A stretch of 10,244 nucleotides of DNA from Clostridia bacterium. Lineage in GTDB: Bacteria; Bacillota_A; Clostridia; Oscillospirales; CAG-272. This document shows positions 7,658 to 10,244 of this stretch, piece after piece (the stretch's first letter is position 1; the number at the start of each line of letters is the position of its first letter). The DNA lies in the NCBI GenBank assembly GCA_017454075.1, contig JAFTDQ010000032.1:1-10244 (forward strand). Direction: 5' to 3'. The notes beneath the pieces were generated by a model. It ran no database searches. It saw nothing but the letters and a program-made list of their open reading frames with translations, and was not told the DNA's origin. The position numbers were made by a program, and so were the translations under genes.

Positions 7658-7685
7658 AAAATCAAAACCGGCTTCTTCAAGCCGG
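7658..7685 (-). terminator. Intrinsic terminator just upstream of the TerB promoter
   Basis: A 7-bp stem (CCGGCTT at 7668-7674 with AAGCCGG at 7679-7685, four-base loop) is followed on the minus strand by TTTTGATTTT. It is oriented to stop transcription arriving from the alpha-galactosidase side and would insulate the TerB promoter 8 bp further on. Confidence 0.7.
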
Positions 7686-7722
7686 AGAAGATAGATTTTA
7701 TATAGAACAGCTTTGCAGTTCA

Positions 7723-7740
7723 CGGCGGATACGTCCGCCG
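7723..7740. other. Hairpin between the two terminators
   Basis: CGGCGGA (7723-7729) pairs perfectly with TCCGCCG (7734-7740) around a TACG loop. No T-run follows on the minus strand and an A-run follows on the plus strand, so it is not a classical terminator in either direction. It could stabilise the 3' end of the upstream transcript or be left over from another element. Confidence 0.5.
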
Positions 7741-7756
7741 AAAAATATATTATCTG

Positions 7757-7796
7757 TTTAAACAAATCGCCCGCCCGGGACAACCCGGGCGGGCGA
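7757..7796 (-). terminator. Strong GC-rich hairpin terminator after the alpha-galactosidase region
   Basis: A perfect 12-bp stem of only G and C (7768-7779 with 7784-7795, loop ACAA) gains one more T-A pair at its base. The minus strand then reads TTTGTTT, giving a short imperfect U-tract. It is the first terminator after the alpha-galactosidase gene and the putative remnant, and the distal one at 7658-7685 may back it up. Confidence 0.75.
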
Positions 7797-7814
7797 ATCT
7801 ATTTGATTAAAAAC

Positions 7815-8152
7815 TTATAGATACGAAGGTTTAATCATGCTCACGCCATTTTTGTTTTCCGTCAGTCTGAGCAATATAGGATCGGGCAAATAGGCGCTGC
7901 GCTCCGGGGAGGCAGCTGTATTTCACACTCGTCGCCAAACCTGACAAAAGCGGTTAACACTTCGATCAGATCGACCACCTGGTTGCAGAATTGGTTGTCC
8001 CAGCGATATTTTGGATTCATTTCTTCCGGATAATGGTGATATTTGTCCACGCACTTTTTCATAAGTTCCATTGCGGACGGATCCGCCGTCAATACGTCAT
8101 TTCCGCATTGAACTGTACTGCCGAGACGGCGGCAACGTGAAAATCGGGGTCT
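7815..8152 (-). pseudogene. Putative frameshifted gene remnant, unknown product
   Basis: No family recognised. In one minus-strand frame, residues such as VLTADPSAMELMKKCVDKYH, NPKYRWDNQFCNQVVDLIEV and LTAFVRFGDE look like real protein (about 8098-7925). They lack a convincing start, since the frame opens with a TTG inside the alpha-galactosidase gene and no good SD precedes the internal ATG at SAMEL. A protein-like stretch precedes it in another frame (ITDPDFHVAAVSAVQFNAEM, about 8157-8098). A third frame follows with AYLPDPILLRLTENKNGVSM and ends at TAA 7815-7817. This would fit a C-terminal fragment with two small indels. Third codon positions look more AT-rich than in neighbouring genes, which suggests a different origin. 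A short intact ORF (8098-7862, or from an internal ATG) remains an alternative. Confidence 0.35.
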
Positions 8153-8153
8153 G

Positions 8154-10199
8154 TTATCGCAGATCGATCTCAAGGAACACGGCGTCCTCGCGGCCGGAAA
8201 ACCTCACGTAAAGCGAACCGGCCGCATCTTTTATCAGCTCCGCCCGGCTGTCCTTCGGATACGCGATCCTCGCGTCGGCAAAATCGTATCCCGCCGGCAG
8301 CGCAGGGGTAAGGATCTCGTCAGAGCCGAGCTTCCAGACAGCGAGATAAAGCTTCCCGCCGCTCTTAAATCCCGCCGAGACGTGCTTTTCCCCGAATTTC
8401 GTGAATCCGAACGGGAAGACAGGAAGCGCCTTTTTCTTCGCCTCGGTGAGGGACTTATAATACTCCACGCCTTCTTTTACGAGCGCAAGCTTGCTTTCAT
8501 CAAGCTCGGCGAGGCGGCTCGCGAGATGTATGCGCCCGAGGAGGGCGTTCACCATGTTGATGACGACGCATTCCCGGCTTATATCTTCGTTTTTCCTGCC
8601 GGCCGCGACGGGATAGCTCCACACCGCCGCCTGCTCGGGGATCGCTGCTGAGAGAATGTTCCCGGCGATATATGGATATTTGAGATAATCGATCTGATCG
8701 GACGTCGAGACGAGCGAGAAATGCCGCAGGGTCTGCCCGTCCATCCTCATCCCGCCGGAGGCGCATGCCTCAAAAACGACTCTGGGGTGAAGTTTCCTGA
8801 CCGAATCGACCCAGTCAAGGAAGGCGCGGGCGGCGTCCTCGAGACCGCTTCCGGGACTGTCCCCGCCGTCGCATCCGACGCCGAGCTCCTCGTTATAGTC
8901 GAACTTGATATATTCAGCCCCGTAGTCCTCCGTCATCCTGCGGATAGTCTCGGTGAGATATCCCCTCACGCGCCGGCTCCTGAAATCGAGGAAATACCGC
9001 CCCATGACGTGTATCCTCTTCCCTCCCCGGGTGAGAAAATCTCCGTCGCCGTAGTATGAGAGCATATCGGAGCATCTGTCGCCTATTATCTCGGGCTCGA
9101 TCCACAGCCCAGGCTTCATTCCGAGGGATTTTATATATTCGAGCGTTTGTTTTACCCCGTGCGGGAACCGCGCCTTGCTCTCTATCCACTGTCCGACGTA
9201 GGGATATACCTCGCTCCCCGGCTCCTCATTGTGCCAGCCGCAGTCGATAACGTAGTATTTTACCCCGCACGACGCGGCGACGGGCGCCGCGGCCCTCGTG
9301 TTTTCCTCGGTCGGGGAATCCCACGAAAAGTGCATATATTCGTTATAAATCACGGGCAGCCCGCGGTCATCCCGGCTGTATCCCGCGACCTCCCGGCGGT
9401 ATTCCGTCATCTTTCCGACAACGCCGTCGAGAGAATCCGAGAAGGCAAAGGCCGTGCGTACGGTCTCGAAGCTTTCGCCCGGCTTGAGCTTTTTATTCCA
9501 CGAACCGAAGCATTCGCGCGCGCCGCCGGTATAAAGATAAATACGCCCGTCGTCGTCGCTTATCTCGGAATACCACGAGTTGTTGCTTTCGATCTGACAC
9601 ATGAAGAACGCGCCGTTCCTCTCGTCCTCGATAATGAGCTGCGGGAGATATTCCTTGCTCGACCATCCGCCGACGTTCCCGACGGTTATCCTGTTCTGTC
9701 CCGGATTTCCCTTGGTGTAAATGCCGAGATCGTAAAGCGAAAGACGTCTCGGCTGGCATTCCCTGTGATGCCCCTGAGGGAAAGTATACAGAAAGATCCT
9801 GTTTTCGTCGGGGTCTGAGCCGCCGATCCCCGCAAGATACAGGGACGATACGTACTCGAGAACAGTCTCGCCGTCCGATATATTCGTGACCTTCGTTCTG
9901 ACGGCGTATGCGCCGCCGAGGTATTCGTATATGACCTCGGTTTCGACAAGCTCCGAGCGGGATAATACCGTGAGAACGCCGTCAGACGCTTCGTGCGATA
10001 CGTATTTCAGCCGCCTCTCCTCCGACGAACGGGTGACCTTGTTCCCGCAATGGGAGTTTTTATGCTCGCCCTCGATCTGAATCTGTGAAATCGCGGGCAG
10101 CACGCACCCGCGGGACGACTCGCAGCCGCCGAATTCCGTAAGGCAGGCGATCCCGTCGATGACCGAGAAGCCGAGCCCGTTCCATGAAAAATCTGCCAT
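8154..10199 (-). CDS. Alpha-galactosidase, glycoside hydrolase family 36
   Basis: A 681-residue GH36 enzyme expected to release terminal alpha-galactose from raffinose-family sugars or galactosides. It starts with a beta-sandwich-like N-terminal domain (about 1-270) followed by the catalytic barrel. Barrel marks, numbered from the Met at 10205, are YYVIDCGWHNEEPG (317-330), PGLWIEPEIIGDRCSD (365-380) and YFLDFRSRRVRGYL (404-417). EYIKFDYNEELG (431-442) carries the predicted nucleophile Asp436. FEACASGGMRMD (478-489) and STSDQIDYLKYP (500-511) follow, the latter with the likely acid/base Asp503. About 590-683 forms the C-terminal beta domain. No signal peptide is seen, so substrate must be imported. 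Two ATGs compete: 10205 is only 3 nt from the AAAGGAG, and 10199 is 9 nt from it, so I prefer 10199. Exact substrate cannot be read from sequence, and no transporter gene lies in view. Confidence 0.93.
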   Translation of the reverse strand: MADFSWNGLGFSVIDGIACLTEFGGCESSRGCVLPAISQIQIEGEHKNSHCGNKVTRSSEERRLKYVSHEASDGVLTVLSRSELVETEVIYEYLGGAYAVRTKVTNISDGETVLEYVSSLYLAGIGGSDPDENRIFLYTFPQGHHRECQPRRLSLYDLGIYTKGNPGQNRITVGNVGGWSSKEYLPQLIIEDERNGAFFMCQIESNNSWYSEISDDDGRIYLYTGGARECFGSWNKKLKPGESFETVRTAFAFSDSLDGVVGKMTEYRREVAGYSRDDRGLPVIYNEYMHFSWDSPTEENTRAAAPVAASCGVKYYVIDCGWHNEEPGSEVYPYVGQWIESKARFPHGVKQTLEYIKSLGMKPGLWIEPEIIGDRCSDMLSYYGDGDFLTRGGKRIHVMGRYFLDFRSRRVRGYLTETIRRMTEDYGAEYIKFDYNEELGVGCDGGDSPGSGLEDAARAFLDWVDSVRKLHPRVVFEACASGGMRMDGQTLRHFSLVSTSDQIDYLKYPYIAGNILSAAIPEQAAVWSYPVAAGRKNEDISRECVVINMVNALLGRIHLASRLAELDESKLALVKEGVEYYKSLTEAKKKALPVFPFGFTKFGEKHVSAGFKSGGKLYLAVWKLGSDEILTPALPAGYDFADARIAYPKDSRAELIKDAAGSLYVRFSGREDAVFLEIDLR

Positions 10200-10208
10200 G
10201 ATCATATT

Positions 10209-10215
10209 CTCCTTT
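10209..10215 (-). promoter_or_regulatory. Ribosome binding site of the alpha-galactosidase gene
   Basis: Minus-strand AAAGGAG is a near-perfect SD. It is 3 nt from the first ATG and 9 nt from the second, which favours the second (10199). Confidence 0.8.
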
Positions 10216-10222
10216 GCCCTGT

Positions 10223-10228
10223 ATTATA
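10223..10228 (-). promoter_or_regulatory. Possible -10 element upstream of the alpha-galactosidase gene
   Basis: A perfect TATAAT on the minus strand lies just upstream of the SD. The matching -35 would fall past the window edge at about 10246, so the promoter cannot be confirmed. It would give a very short leader. Confidence 0.4.
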
Positions 10229-10244
10229 CAGAAAAATCCTCCCG

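Noticed and set aside
7349..7705. Plus-strand Gly-rich open frame of 118 codons
   Set aside because: It is the antisense image of the Pro-rich tract of the TerB protein and runs through its promoter, with no independent support.
7723..7796. Riboswitch or structured RNA in the intergenic region
   Set aside because: The hairpins are simple terminator-like stems with no conserved riboswitch core recognised, and they lie upstream of the TerB promoter rather than in its leader.

Overview
The window reads as chromosomal DNA from a GC-rich, low-copy Gram-positive lineage, most likely an uncultured gut member of the Clostridia. This is inferred from AAAGGAG-type ribosome binding sites, a YqhQ-family (DUF1385) protein, an FtsK/SpoIIIE translocase with a long acidic linker, a cytoplasmic GH36 alpha-galactosidase, and a TerB-N/TerB-C plus BREX-type ATPase pair of a kind common in Firmicutes. 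All supported genes lie on the minus strand. No tRNA, rRNA, CRISPR array or complete insertion sequence was seen.

Layout, in the direction of transcription (high to low coordinates). (1) 10199-8154: a GH36 alpha-galactosidase with its own strong ribosome binding site and a possible -10 element at the window edge. (2) 8152-7815: a short AT-richer stretch that looks protein-like only if the frame shifts, probably a decayed gene remnant. (3) 7796-7658: two intrinsic terminators facing leftward, with a third hairpin between them. (4) 7650-7622: a near-consensus sigma-A promoter (TTGACA, 17 bp, TAAAAT). (5) From that promoter a tight five-gene run: a TerB-N/TerB-C protein (7584-6055), a BrxD-like ATPase (5829-4507), FtsK/SpoIIIE (4497-1774), a DUF1385/YqhQ membrane protein (1760-708) and an unrecognised membrane protein (711-73). 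The run closes with a strong hairpin terminator at 60-24.

Two points stand out. First, the TerB reading frame has a single amber codon at 6055-6057. Beyond it the same frame stays open for 72 more codons, encodes a credible end of the TerB-C domain, and stops 6 nt before the ATPase start. So the gene is either a recent nonsense allele, a sequence error, or read through. Second, the TerB protein and BrxD-like ATPase are usually found with a DEAD/DEAH-type helicase (my recollection of the family context). Here that place is taken by the cell's DNA translocase gene, 9 nt downstream. A defence- or stress-type DNA-handling module is therefore apparently co-transcribed with the chromosome-segregation motor.
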